DNA of 64,000 nt from Streptomyces sp. CB02058 (GTDB lineage Bacteria; Actinomycetota; Actinomycetes; Streptomycetales; Streptomycetaceae). The stretch is from the NCBI RefSeq assembly GCF_001905505.1, contig NZ_LIPG01000009.1, positions 1 to 64,000 on the forward strand. The letters are read 5' to 3'. Under the pieces are notes generated by a model that saw only the letters and a program-made list of their open reading frames with translations, had not been told where the DNA came from and made no database searches. This document shows, in pieces, positions 37,101 to 45,292 of the stretch. Position numbers and translations under genes: made by a program. Position 1 is the stretch's first letter. The number at the start of each line of letters is the position of its first letter.

Positions 37101-39988
37101 CTGTTCTCGTCGATCAGCTCGAGTGGAAGCTCCGCGCGTTCGGCGACCAGCGCGCGCAGTACGTCGAACGCCGACTGCCCTGCCGAACTCCCGGCGTCCG
37201 CGGCCGTGTCGCCGTCGGACTCCTGGAGCGGACCTCGGGCAGTGGCGGGAAGCGTGAACTCGGGTGCCTGTTCGCAGGGGCTGGCCAGGAAGCGGAACTC
37301 CGCCCCCACCTCCAGCGGCCGTGTCAGCCGGTCGTTGAAGAGCCGCTCGTGGACGATCGGGGCACCCAGCACGTAGGCGGCTCCGACGACCTGGAGCAGA
37401 CTGCGCAGAAACTCGTCGTCGGTGTTGAGCGCGACGGAGGGCTTCTCGGTGGCGCCCGCGGCCAGAGCGCCGAGGACACGACCGGGACCGACCTCGACGA
37501 ACAGGTCGACCTCGTCTGCCGCCGCTCGGACCGCCTGGGTGAACAGCACCGGGTCGGTGATCTGCTGCCGCAGGAGCTCGGCGAGGTCGGTGTCGGTCTC
37601 CAGTTCGGCGCCGGTGACGGTGGAGACGACGCGGCGCTCCGTGCTGCCCAGTCGCGCGCCGGCGAGCCAGTCCCCGAAGGCGTCGGCGGCCGGAGCCACG
37701 AGAGGCGAGTGGAAGGCTTGGGACACGGCGAGGCGGGTGAAGGCGATTCCCGCGGCCGCCGCCCGATCGGTCACGCTCTCCACGGCCTCGACGGTTCCCG
37801 CGATCACCGTCTGCCGGGGCCCGTTGTACCCGGAGATCACAACGGGGAACCCTTCGACGAGGAGCCTGGTCTCCTCGGGGGTGGCGGTCAGCGAGGCCAT
37901 CGTGCCCGCGGCACTGTTCTCGGCCATGGCTGCCCCGCGGACGCGTGCGGCCTCCAGCAGGGTGGTGGAGTCCATCGCGCCCGCCCAGTGGAGGGCGGAG
38001 AGCTCGCCGAGGCTGTGACCGAGCGCGATGTCGGCCTCGACGCCCAGCGAGTCCAGCACCCGCAGACCCGCCGTCGAACCGGTGACGATGCGCGGCTGGG
38101 CGACTTCGGTGGCGACCATGTCCCCGGCGGTGGGCAGGCCGGCGCGCGCGTACACGTTGGCCGCCTCGGTGAAGCGGCGGGCGAGTGCGCCTCCGGTGGT
38201 GGACGTTCCGGAACCCTGCCCCGGGAAGAGGAAGCCGATGCGAGCCCTCTCGAGAGCCTTGCCGAGGAAGGTGCGGCCGTCCGAGGAGAAGACCGGGCCG
38301 TCCTCGGGCGCGTGGGTCCCGGCGGTACGGGCGAGGTTGCGGAGCCTGAGCTCCGCGTCTTCGGGCGAGGTGACGACGACGGCGGCCCGGTAGGGGAGCT
38401 CGCGCAGTTCCCGTTGGAGCGTCACGGCCAGGTCGGCGAGCTGCGCGTAGGAGACCTGCGCGGCGAAGTCGGCCACGCGCGTCAGCCGCTGGGCCAGCGC
38501 TTCGGGCGATTCCCCGTCCAGGAGCAGCAGTTCGGAGTCCTGGAGGGAGTTGGCCAGCAGCGTGGTCCGGCGGCTGGCGGCCGGGCGGCGCCCGGGGGCG
38601 GCCGGCCTGTCGAGGACGACGTGGGTGTTGATCCCGCCGAATCCCATGGCCGTGATCCCGGCGCGCAGCGGGGCGTTCTCCGGCCACAACTCCGCCTTGC
38701 GCAGTACCCGCAGGTTCGCGGACTCGCCGGTGAGCAGTTCGTGAGGGTCCACGCAGCCGATGGCGGGGGGCAGCACCGCGGAGTCCAGGGCCATCACCGC
38801 CTTGATCAGGCCGGCCACCCCCGCCGCCGCCTTGGTGTGGCCGATCATGCCCTTGATGGAGCTGATGACGGCGCTGGGAGCCTGCGGATCGGCCTGGGCG
38901 CGGGCGCCCATGATGGCCTTCAGTTCGGTGGCGTCGCCGACAGCGGTACCGGTTCCGTGGCCCTCGAAGAGCGGCACGGTCTCGATGCCGAAGCCCGCCC
39001 GCTCGTAGGCACGGGACAGCGCGAGCTGATAACCGCTCACCTCGGGGCGGGTGATGCCGCCCTGTCCGTCGGACGAGATGCCCCAGCCGGCGATGGAGGC
39101 GTAGACGCGGCGCCCGGCGGCGATCGCGTCCTCCTCGCGCATCAGCACGACCATGCCGCAGCCCTCACCGGGCCAGAAGCCGTTGGAGCCGCGGTCGTAG
39201 AGCCGCATCTCCTTGCGGGCGAGCGCGCCGGTCTTGGCGAAGCCGATGATCTCGAAAGGATCGATGGACAGGTCGACGCCGCCGGCGACGGCGACATCGA
39301 GGTCGCCGCCCTGCAGCGAGGTGGCCGCGGTGGTGATCGACAGCAGCGAGGAGGAGCACGCCCCGTCGACGGTGTAGCCCCCGCCGTTCAGATCGAAGTG
39401 GTTGCAGATCCGGCCGGCGATGGTGTTGGACAGGCCACCTGCGAGGGTGTCCTCGTCGACGGCGGGAAACGGCTTCTTGTAGGCGGCCTCCACCCCCTGG
39501 AGGAACGTGCCGAGGCGGTCGTCGTCCCAGTCCTGCCCCTTGAGTGCGTCGGCGAGCACCCGGCGTACGTAGGGCCATCGCAGGCGCAGCCCGTTGGCGC
39601 GGGAGAACTCGCCGGTCAGGGTGTTGCCGACGACGACTCCGGTGCGTTCCCCGGGCAGGCCCTGGCCGCCGGGGAAGCCCGCGTCCGCCAGCGCCCGGGT
39701 CGCCGTGTCCAGGGCGAGCCAGTGGGTCAGGTCCGTGGAGCGGTAGGTGCTGCCCGCGATCCGGTGGGCGACACGGTCGAACTCCCATCCCTCCAGGACC
39801 GCGGCGTTGCGGGAGTAGAAGGTGTCGGGGACCGTGGGGTCCGGGTTCCAGTAGTCGTCCAGGCGCATCCGGACGTCGGGCAGCCGGCGGAAGGCCCGCC
39901 GCCCGGCGACCGCGTTCTCCCAGAGTTCTCGGGGCGTGGTGGCGTCGGGGTAGGTGCATGCCACCCCGACGATGGCTATGCGGCTCAT
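34163..39988 (-). CDS. Enediyne iterative type I polyketide synthase (PKSE)
   Basis: A 1941-residue PKSE, the core enzyme of the cluster, which builds the linear polyene precursor from acetyl/malonyl units. Domains in order: ketosynthase (about 1-465, Cys near 210 in DGACSSS, with EGHGTGT and GHTKAAAG histidines); acyltransferase (about 520-830, Ser near 660 in GHSLGELS); acyl carrier protein (Ser near 970 in DDLHMSSI, the enediyne-specific form); ketoreductase (about 1120-1400, TGGGKGIT near 1207); dehydratase (about 1440-1690, SDHLLDGN near 1476); and a C-terminal phosphopantetheinyl transferase (about 1720-1941, CDVEAVDIR near 1826 and WSAAECLKKAG near 1872), which lets it activate its own carrier. 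Length and order are normal for the family. The ATG overlaps the E5 stop by 4 bases. Confidence 0.97.
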   Translation of the reverse strand: MSRIAIVGVACTYPDATTPRELWENAVAGRRAFRRLPDVRMRLDDYWNPDPTVPDTFYSRNAAVLEGWEFDRVAHRIAGSTYRSTDLTHWLALDTATRALADAGFPGGQGLPGERTGVVVGNTLTGEFSRANGLRLRWPYVRRVLADALKGQDWDDDRLGTFLQGVEAAYKKPFPAVDEDTLAGGLSNTIAGRICNHFDLNGGGYTVDGACSSSLLSITTAATSLQGGDLDVAVAGGVDLSIDPFEIIGFAKTGALARKEMRLYDRGSNGFWPGEGCGMVVLMREEDAIAAGRRVYASIAGWGISSDGQGGITRPEVSGYQLALSRAYERAGFGIETVPLFEGHGTGTAVGDATELKAIMGARAQADPQAPSAVISSIKGMIGHTKAAAGVAGLIKAVMALDSAVLPPAIGCVDPHELLTGESANLRVLRKAELWPENAPLRAGITAMGFGGINTHVVLDRPAAPGRRPAASRRTTLLANSLQDSELLLLDGESPEALAQRLTRVADFAAQVSYAQLADLAVTLQRELRELPYRAAVVVTSPEDAELRLRNLARTAGTHAPEDGPVFSSDGRTFLGKALERARIGFLFPGQGSGTSTTGGALARRFTEAANVYARAGLPTAGDMVATEVAQPRIVTGSTAGLRVLDSLGVEADIALGHSLGELSALHWAGAMDSTTLLEAARVRGAAMAENSAAGTMASLTATPEETRLLVEGFPVVISGYNGPRQTVIAGTVEAVESVTDRAAAAGIAFTRLAVSQAFHSPLVAPAADAFGDWLAGARLGSTERRVVSTVTGAELETDTDLAELLRQQITDPVLFTQAVRAAADEVDLFVEVGPGRVLGALAAGATEKPSVALNTDDEFLRSLLQVVGAAYVLGAPIVHERLFNDRLTRPLEVGAEFRFLASPCEQAPEFTLPATARGPLQESDGDTAADAGSSAGQSAFDVLRALVAERAELPLELIDENSSLLDDLHMSSITVGQIVNQAAVQLGLAASHIPTNFATATLAELATALTTLVETGGDTPAAPTVTGAAPWARPFSVDLDELPLPDAVADKKGGTWELFTTDEHPFARDVHRALENAAVGSGVLVCLPPGCAPEQLEIALDGAKSALAGEPERRFVLVQHDRGTAALAKTLHLEAPHLRTTVVHTPVADGAADRVADEVAATTRFSEVHLAEDGSRRVPVLRALPFAPERTDQVLGADDVLLVTGGGKGITAECALAVAGRTGAALALMGRSDPDQDQDLAANLRRMRDSGVRVGYAAADVTDPVRVAEAVAELTGTLGPVTAVLHGAGRNEPTALAGLDMAAVHSTLAPKVDGLRNVLTVVGEENLKLLVTFGSIIGRAGLRGEAHYATANEWLAGLTEDVARRNAGCRTLCMEWSVWSGVGMGEKLSVVESLSREGIVPVSPDQGIEILLRLIADPDAPVVTVISGRTEGIETVRREQPPLPLLRFTGEPLVHYHGVELVTEAELNAGTDLYLSDHLLDGNLLLPAVIGMEAMVQVAFAATGREGVPVMEDARFLRPIVVPPTGRTRIRIAATVTGSDTVDVAVHAQDTGFVAEHFRARLIYGSDAVPDGPPDWANPDVPDVPLDPATDLYGGVLFQGEHFQRLRRFHRAAARHVDADVAVAGQSGWFAGFLPGTLLLADPGMRDALMHGNQVCVPDATLLPSGIDRLYPMAAGTGLPEEVRYCATERYRDGDTYVYDIAVRTPDGTVVERWEGLTLHAVRKTDGSGPWVAPLLGSYLERTLEEVVGARIGVAVEPDLPDAGQSTAERRAATARAVARALGASAEVRYRPDGRPETDGGRHLSAAHGPGVTLGVVSSATVACDVEAVDIRGTAEWERLLGEHTELAALVAKETGETPDTAATRVWSAAECLKKAGLMAGAPLTLLPQTRESWVVLAAGGLRIATFVTTLRSTLEPVVFAVLTDGADDTGTLDAGRTRP

Positions 39989-41109
39989 ACGGACACCGCC
40001 GTCTTTTTCTTCGTCGCTCGTTCGGCCGCGCACTTGCCGTGGAAGCAGGTGCCGTCCTCGCAGGGGTCGCCCGAGAGCACGACCATCGCCGGTCGCGGCG
40101 CGGCCTCCGCCGGTGCGGGCCCGGCGGCGGGCGCGAACTGTTCGACCGGAGAGCCCTCCTGCTCCCGGGACGCGGCCACCGGGGGTGCCTGCCGCATCGC
40201 TGTCTCGCGCTGCTTGGCGAGGAAGTGCAGGCCCCACAGGTAGCCGCCGCGGATCAGGCACACCAGGGCCGTGGCGAAGAAGATGCCGTACGCGATGCCG
40301 AGAGCGGTCAGTACCCCGTACATCGCGGCGACGCCGGCTCCGAAGGCGATCTGGGAGGAACGCTTGGAGGGCGAGGTGCCGGGGTCGGTGACCATGTAGT
40401 TGGTGAAGAGGACGAAGGCCACCCCGGTCATCATGCCGAGCGCCGCGGGGATGGAGGTCCCCATGACCAGACCGCGGACGACGGCCTGCACGACGAAGCC
40501 GACGAGCCAGGCCATGATCAGCCACATACGGCCGGTCAGCTTCGCGTTCAGCATGGTGCCCAGGGTCAGGATGATCGCCGGGAGGACCCAGTCGGCGGGC
40601 CCGTACAGGTACTCGGTGAAGTGGTAGGGCGGAGCGATGCTGGCCCAGGGGAAGAGGAGCAGGATCACCGCGATGCCGAAGTTCGACGGGTTCATGTAGT
40701 GCCGCATGCGCCCCTTGAGCGGAGCCCGCAGGACCCACTTGGTGCCGACGGCCACGATGACGCCGAAGACCATGACCCAGACGCGGTCGTTGACGTAGGT
40801 CAACATGTTCACCGCGAGGCCGGTGATGTGCGCGGGGAAGAGGAACTCGACCAGTCCCTTGAACCCGCCGCCCGCGTAGCGGGGGGCCCGCTTCTCACCG
40901 CGGGCGCTGATGGCCTCCAGCGCGATCTCCACCACGTAGGCGGTGAGGACCGCGATGAACGGCCACAGCCAGGGCTGCTCGAAGCCGAGGAAGGTGTACC
41001 CGGCGATGTTGAGGATCGAGATCGAGATCGCGAACCGGCGGAGGGCTGTGGTGACCTTCACGTCGTGCCGGGGCGCGGCCGTGAGCGTCTTGGTTTCGGG
41101 CACGGTCAC
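39985..41109 (-). CDS. Enediyne membrane protein E5 (UnbU-like)
   Basis: A 374-residue polytopic membrane protein (about eight helices over residues 25-305) of the enediyne UnbU/E5 family, distantly similar to the RnfD/NqrB fold. The hydrophilic C-terminus carries a small cysteine cluster, GDPCEDGTCFHGKC, plausible for a metal or redox centre. E5 is conserved in enediyne clusters beside PKSE, E3 and E4. Its step is unknown but is thought to belong to early core formation. It is tightly coupled on both sides: 4-base overlaps with the E4 and PKSE genes. Confidence 0.9.
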   Translation of the reverse strand: MTVPETKTLTAAPRHDVKVTTALRRFAISISILNIAGYTFLGFEQPWLWPFIAVLTAYVVEIALEAISARGEKRAPRYAGGGFKGLVEFLFPAHITGLAVNMLTYVNDRVWVMVFGVIVAVGTKWVLRAPLKGRMRHYMNPSNFGIAVILLLFPWASIAPPYHFTEYLYGPADWVLPAIILTLGTMLNAKLTGRMWLIMAWLVGFVVQAVVRGLVMGTSIPAALGMMTGVAFVLFTNYMVTDPGTSPSKRSSQIAFGAGVAAMYGVLTALGIAYGIFFATALVCLIRGGYLWGLHFLAKQRETAMRQAPPVAASREQEGSPVEQFAPAAGPAPAEAAPRPAMVVLSGDPCEDGTCFHGKCAAERATKKKTAVSV

Positions 41110-43034
41110 TTCTCCTTCACGTCGGCGCCGAGTTCCAGCGAGTGATGGCCGGGGGTCAGCTGGAGGTCCTTGTTCTGCACCTGCCCGGTACGGTCACGCC
41201 AGGTCAGGTGGGTCGGCATCGGGCCATCGGCCTCCTGGCCCAGGCCGATGTGCACGTCCTGGCTGCGTTTGCCGGAGTGCCCGCTGCCGCCGTCGACACG
41301 CCCCAGGCGGGTAGTGCCGTCGGACAGGGTCACGGTGACCTGCGCGCCGATCACGGGCGAACCGTCCTCGTCGGTGAGAGTGAGGTTGAGGTAGCCGCCG
41401 GAGTCCGGGCTCATGTTGCAGTAGAAGACGGGGTCCTCCCACTGACGTGCCACGACCATGTCGAGGCGTCCGTCCCCGTCGGCGTCGCCGGTGGCGATGC
41501 CCCTGCTCGGCACGGGTACGGCCAGGCCGAGCTGCTTGGACAGGTCGCTGTATCCCTCGCCGTCCTTGTCCTGGACGTAGAAGCGCAGGTGCTGGTCGCC
41601 GGCGAGGTCGTCGCCCTCCTCCACCCGGGGCCAGAAGCGGGGGTGCTTGACCAGCGCGTCGTTGGCGGTGGCGAGCTCCTGGAGCTGCGCCCAGCGGTTG
41701 CGCTTGCCCTTGACGAATCCGACTGCCTGGGTGATCTCCTGGATCCCGTCGTTGTCGAAGTCGCCCATCTTCACGTCCCAGCCCCATCCGGACCAGGCGA
41801 GCTTGAGAGGTGCGCTCTCGTCCTTGTAGGGGGCGACGCCGTCGCGGAACTGGGCCCGCAGGTCCGCCTTGTCACGGGCCGTTCCGATGAAGGCGAAGTT
41901 CGACTCCTGGATGCCGAAGGACGTGGTGATGTTGGAGACGAAGGCGTCGTACAGGCCGTCGTTGTCCAGGTCGCCGAAGTCGACACCCATGCCCTTGAAG
42001 GAGCTGCGGCCCATCTCCTTGGACTTCGGAGTGGTCGCGGTGTGCCTGGCCTTGACCTCGCTGAACTTGAACGTGCCGGGGGTCGACCTGTTGTACAGGA
42101 GGGCCGAGGTCCCGAAGTCGTGCGCGAGGTAAAGCTCGGGGCGCTGGTCGCCGTCCAGGTCGGTGGCCGAGACGGCCAGCGTCCAGCCCTGGTCGATGCC
42201 CTTCGGCAGGACGTTCTTGACCTGCTCGTAGCCGGAGGGGGTCCAGCGGAAGAAGTGGCCGCCGCCGCCGTTCTGGGCGTGGGACAGCGAGTCGTTCATC
42301 GTCACGCCGCCGTGCACGGTGTCGTCCAGGACAGGGCTGTCGGGGAAGTAGTTCCCGATGTAGATGTCGTTGTGCCCGTCGCCGTCGAAGTCGGCGACGG
42401 CCGCGGCGTTGGAGTTCCACAGCGGGCCGGTGTAGGTGTCGGTGCCGTTGCCGGGGACGAGTTCGATGGGCTCGAAGCACTTCGGGTCCATGGTCGTCGT
42501 GTCCTTGCCCGGTTCCCTCTTCGCCTGGAAGATCACCGGGGTGCGGCCCCAGTAGTAGACGAGCAGGTCCGTCGCGCCGTCCTCGTTGAAGTCTCCGGGG
42601 ACACAGCCGATCGGGGCCATGATGTCGCTCTTGGACAGCGGCGCCGGGTCGAGGACGAACGGGGCGTACGAGGTGCTCTTGCGTCCGGGCACCGGGGCGG
42701 GAGTGACGACGACCTGGTCGATCTGCGGGTCGGTGACGCACAGGTCGTTGGGCAGGCCGTCGCCGTCGATGTCGTTCATGGCGACGCCCGCGCCGACCGA
42801 GGAGATCCACCCTTCGATGTGCTTGTACGCCTTGTTCACCTTGCGGACGCTCTGCTTCTTGTATCCGCCCGGCATGGATATCGCCATCGGCTCGAACGTG
42901 AAACTCTCCGCCATCTCCGCTTTTTCGGACGCGCTGGACTCTGCTGGTTTCACCGCGTAAAAGGTGCTGACCATGAGAGCGAGCGCGATGACTCCGGGTG
43001 CCTGCTTCCGCAGCCAGGAAATGGGATGTGTCAT
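41106..43034 (-). CDS. Enediyne E4 (UnbV-like) FG-GAP/ASPIC repeat protein
   Basis: A 642-residue protein with an N-terminal membrane anchor or signal (hydrophobic residues 12-27) followed by calcium-binding FG-GAP beta-propeller repeats: DIDGDGLPND, DFNEDGATDL, DFDGDGHNDI, DLDGDQRPEL, DLDNDGLYDA, DFDNDGIQEI and DADGDGRLDM. The end resembles the ASPIC/UnbV domain. It belongs to the conserved enediyne core genes with no known reaction and is probably exposed outside the membrane beside E5. It overlaps E3 and E5 by 4 bases each. Confidence 0.92.
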   Translation of the reverse strand: MTHPISWLRKQAPGVIALALMVSTFYAVKPAESSASEKAEMAESFTFEPMAISMPGGYKKQSVRKVNKAYKHIEGWISSVGAGVAMNDIDGDGLPNDLCVTDPQIDQVVVTPAPVPGRKSTSYAPFVLDPAPLSKSDIMAPIGCVPGDFNEDGATDLLVYYWGRTPVIFQAKREPGKDTTTMDPKCFEPIELVPGNGTDTYTGPLWNSNAAAVADFDGDGHNDIYIGNYFPDSPVLDDTVHGGVTMNDSLSHAQNGGGGHFFRWTPSGYEQVKNVLPKGIDQGWTLAVSATDLDGDQRPELYLAHDFGTSALLYNRSTPGTFKFSEVKARHTATTPKSKEMGRSSFKGMGVDFGDLDNDGLYDAFVSNITTSFGIQESNFAFIGTARDKADLRAQFRDGVAPYKDESAPLKLAWSGWGWDVKMGDFDNDGIQEITQAVGFVKGKRNRWAQLQELATANDALVKHPRFWPRVEEGDDLAGDQHLRFYVQDKDGEGYSDLSKQLGLAVPVPSRGIATGDADGDGRLDMVVARQWEDPVFYCNMSPDSGGYLNLTLTDEDGSPVIGAQVTVTLSDGTTRLGRVDGGSGHSGKRSQDVHIGLGQEADGPMPTHLTWRDRTGQVQNKDLQLTPGHHSLELGADVKEK

Positions 43035-44017
43035 GCGACGGCGCCCTTCTGCGCGTGCGGAACGGAACTGATAGTGGTGGCGATGTGCTGCCGCCAGGTC
43101 TCGAAGGCCGGGATCTCCCCGCCGTCGCAGGTGGCGGGCCGCGCGTCGGTGCATACCTGCGCGGCTTCCGCGGGGGTACGGCCACCGCACAGGACGCGGG
43201 CCGCCAGGTGCGTGTGGGCGATCGTCGTCCCCGCCCGCTCCCGGGCCTCGCAGGCGAACGCGGAGCCCTGCACGAGGTTGGGCAGGTGGTCGCCCGCATG
43301 CTTGGCGAAGCGCCGCAACTCGTCCTCGTCGACGCTTCCCGCGTAGGTGCAGGCGAGCCCGGCACCGGCATAGAGGTCGCCGTGGCGGTGCTCGGGGAAC
43401 GTGCCGATGAGGTCGGCCACGACGTCGGGGTCGGTGCCCCCGACGAACCACATGGCCCGCCCGATGCCCTGGTCGATGGCGCGGGCGCTGTAGGCGTCCG
43501 GGCCGCCCTTCCAGGTGAAGGGGTGTTCGGCGGCGGGGTCACGAACGTAGGAGTCGGTCTTGAAGTACGCCTGGTGGAAGCCGTACCCGTCCAGGATCAG
43601 CCAGCGCAGCACGGGGTCGGTCGCCGTCACGTCGGGCCACAGGAATTTGGGCAGTCTGGCCATCGCCCAGCCGATGCCGACGTAGATCATGTAGTTGTGG
43701 TGGCAGCCCTGGCCCTCCAGGATCCCGGTCAGCCGCTTGTCGCCACCCGTCAGCGAGTCGAGCATGACGGCACCCATGCCGGCACCCTCGTAGGCGAACC
43801 CGCGGAAGGCCCGGGGCACGGTCTCCAGCCATTCGACGGCCTCGTCCGCGCAACGCGCCTCGACCGCGTAGGCGTAGCCCTGGAGGAAGCTCGCCCCCAC
43901 GGTTTCCAGCTGCTGCTTGGCCTCCGGGTTCTTGACGTGGAATCCGCGTGTTTCCAGCTGCGTTTCCCGGATGTTGGGTGTGAGGACTCTGCGCCTCAGC
44001 GCACGCAAGATGGACAC
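43031..44017 (-). CDS. Enediyne E3 (UnbL-like, DUF1702)
   Basis: A 328-residue DUF1702 protein, a family found almost only in enediyne clusters. It opens MSILRALRRRVLTPNIRETQ and has the family patches GFAYEGAGMGAVMLDS near residue 73, YVGIGWAMARLP near 112, DGYGFHQAYF near 142 and DQGIGRAMWFV near 182. Its function is unknown. GTG start behind an AGG-poor site about 9 bases after GAGGGGCGG. It leads the run E3-E4-E5-PKSE, all overlapping by 4 bases, and is 105 bp from the upstream paralogue. Confidence 0.92.
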   Translation of the reverse strand: MSILRALRRRVLTPNIRETQLETRGFHVKNPEAKQQLETVGASFLQGYAYAVEARCADEAVEWLETVPRAFRGFAYEGAGMGAVMLDSLTGGDKRLTGILEGQGCHHNYMIYVGIGWAMARLPKFLWPDVTATDPVLRWLILDGYGFHQAYFKTDSYVRDPAAEHPFTWKGGPDAYSARAIDQGIGRAMWFVGGTDPDVVADLIGTFPEHRHGDLYAGAGLACTYAGSVDEDELRRFAKHAGDHLPNLVQGSAFACEARERAGTTIAHTHLAARVLCGGRTPAEAAQVCTDARPATCDGGEIPAFETWRQHIATTISSVPHAQKGAVA

Positions 44018-44121
44018 CTAAAAAACCGCCCCTCGATTCTTCTGACCGAATTCCTCTGACCGAAATCCCTGTTCGCCAAATCGAACATATTGGAGTATCC
44101 GAACGTCTACTCCCGGAATGC
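44018..44121. promoter_or_regulatory. Promoter-like gap upstream of E3 with inverted repeats
   Basis: Although the neighbours are co-directional, this AT-rich 104-bp gap has TCTGACCGAA twice (44040-44063), GTTCG-N6-CGAAC, and GGAGTA-N10-TACTCC (44092-44113). The last overlaps the GAACGTCT sequence shared with the E8/StrR-like promoter region. It suggests a regulated promoter for E3-E4-E5-PKSE. Confidence 0.55.
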
Positions 44122-45105
44122 TCAAAGGGCATTCACCAGCAGTTGTCCACGCACCGCTCGGCGCCAGATCTCGTAGGTGGGGACGCCGCCGGCGCCGTCC
44201 GGTGCGGGCGCGGCGTCGTCGGCGAGCGCGGCGGCCGCCTCGACGGTGATCCCGGCCAGCGCGTGCAGCGCGGTCCGGGTGTGCTCGGGGACGGTCGCGG
44301 AGAAGTGGCGGGCCTTCGCCGCGAAGACGGAGCCCTGCGCGACGTGCCCGCGCAGCTCACCGGCCTCGGCGCGCAGCGTGGCCAGTTCGGCTGCCGTGGA
44401 GCAGCCCGCGAAGGTTGCGGCGAGGCCGACGCCCGCCCACAGGTCCGGCCGGCGCTCGGAGGCGAACCGGCGGACGGCGGCGCAGACGTGTTCGACGTGC
44501 GCGCCGTGGATGAACCACAGGGCGCGCCCGATGCCCTGGTCCACCGCCCGCTGGAAGTAGTCCGGGTGGCCGTCCCAGGCGTACGGGGTGTCCGGGCGCT
44601 GGCCGTCGACCCAGCGGGCGGGGTCGAAGTAGGCCCGGTCGAAGCCGTAGCCGTCGACGGCGAGCCAGCTCATCGGCGGGTAGAACTCCGCGCCGTCGAG
44701 CTCCTGGGGCATGAGCTTCTTCCACAGCGGCCTCGGCAGCTTGGCCATGGCGAAACCGATGCCGATGTAGTTGAGGAAGATGTGCCGCCGCCCGGCGCCC
44801 TGGAGCAGTTCCGCGGTGCGTCCGCCCCTGCCGGGCATCGCGTCGCGGATCACCGCGGCCATCGTGGCGCCCTCGTACGCGAAGCCCTGGAGTTCCAGGT
44901 CGACCAGGGACAGCCGGCGTTCGATCTCCCACAGGTCCTTCGACTCGATGCCCCATTCGAAGCCGGTCACCACCGTCTGCGGAATGCTCTCCAGCTGCCG
45001 GGTGGCGGCGGTCTCGGTGACCGGGAAGCCGCGTCCCGAGAAGCTGACGTCCCGCAGGGACGGAGCCATGAGCAATCTGCGCAGAGTTCCCGTTGCCGAT
45101 GCCAC
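44122..45105 (-). CDS. Second DUF1702 protein (E3 paralogue, in E2 position)
   Basis: A 327-residue paralogue of the adjacent E3. It shares the same landmarks: GTLRRLLMAPSLRDVSFSGRGF start, GFAYEGATMAAV, YIGIGFAMAKLP, DGYGFDRAYFDPARWV and DQGIGRALWFIHG. Two such genes in tandem upstream of E4-E5-PKSE recall the E2-E3 pair of 9-membered clusters; I am not certain that the E2 name applies. The GTG at 45105 with GAGGAGG upstream is preferred, since it aligns with the E3 start; the ATG 14 codons later would cut the conserved start. Confidence 0.85.
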   Translation of the reverse strand: MASATGTLRRLLMAPSLRDVSFSGRGFPVTETAATRQLESIPQTVVTGFEWGIESKDLWEIERRLSLVDLELQGFAYEGATMAAVIRDAMPGRGGRTAELLQGAGRRHIFLNYIGIGFAMAKLPRPLWKKLMPQELDGAEFYPPMSWLAVDGYGFDRAYFDPARWVDGQRPDTPYAWDGHPDYFQRAVDQGIGRALWFIHGAHVEHVCAAVRRFASERRPDLWAGVGLAATFAGCSTAAELATLRAEAGELRGHVAQGSVFAAKARHFSATVPEHTRTALHALAGITVEAAAALADDAAPAPDGAGGVPTYEIWRRAVRGQLLVNAL

Positions 45106-45292
45106 GCGCTGCCTCCTCGACCGGCCACCAGGGGTGTGGCGAAGGGCCTCATGGTCGGCCGCCGGCGCGAAGCAGGGCATCTTCGCGCATGCGCAGCCCC
45201 CGTGCCCCGGGCCCGGTGGGGGTGGGGCACGGGGGCGGTGCGGCAATGTCCGGCGTGCAGTGCTCGGCGGTGGCCAAAGGGCGGCCGCGGCT

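Noticed and set aside
32039-40243. A 2734-codon open frame on the plus strand
   Set aside because: It is antisense to the PKSE, flavin reductase and P450 genes, which show clear domains. The translation is Gly/Arg/Val low-complexity sequence, typical of high-GC shadow frames.
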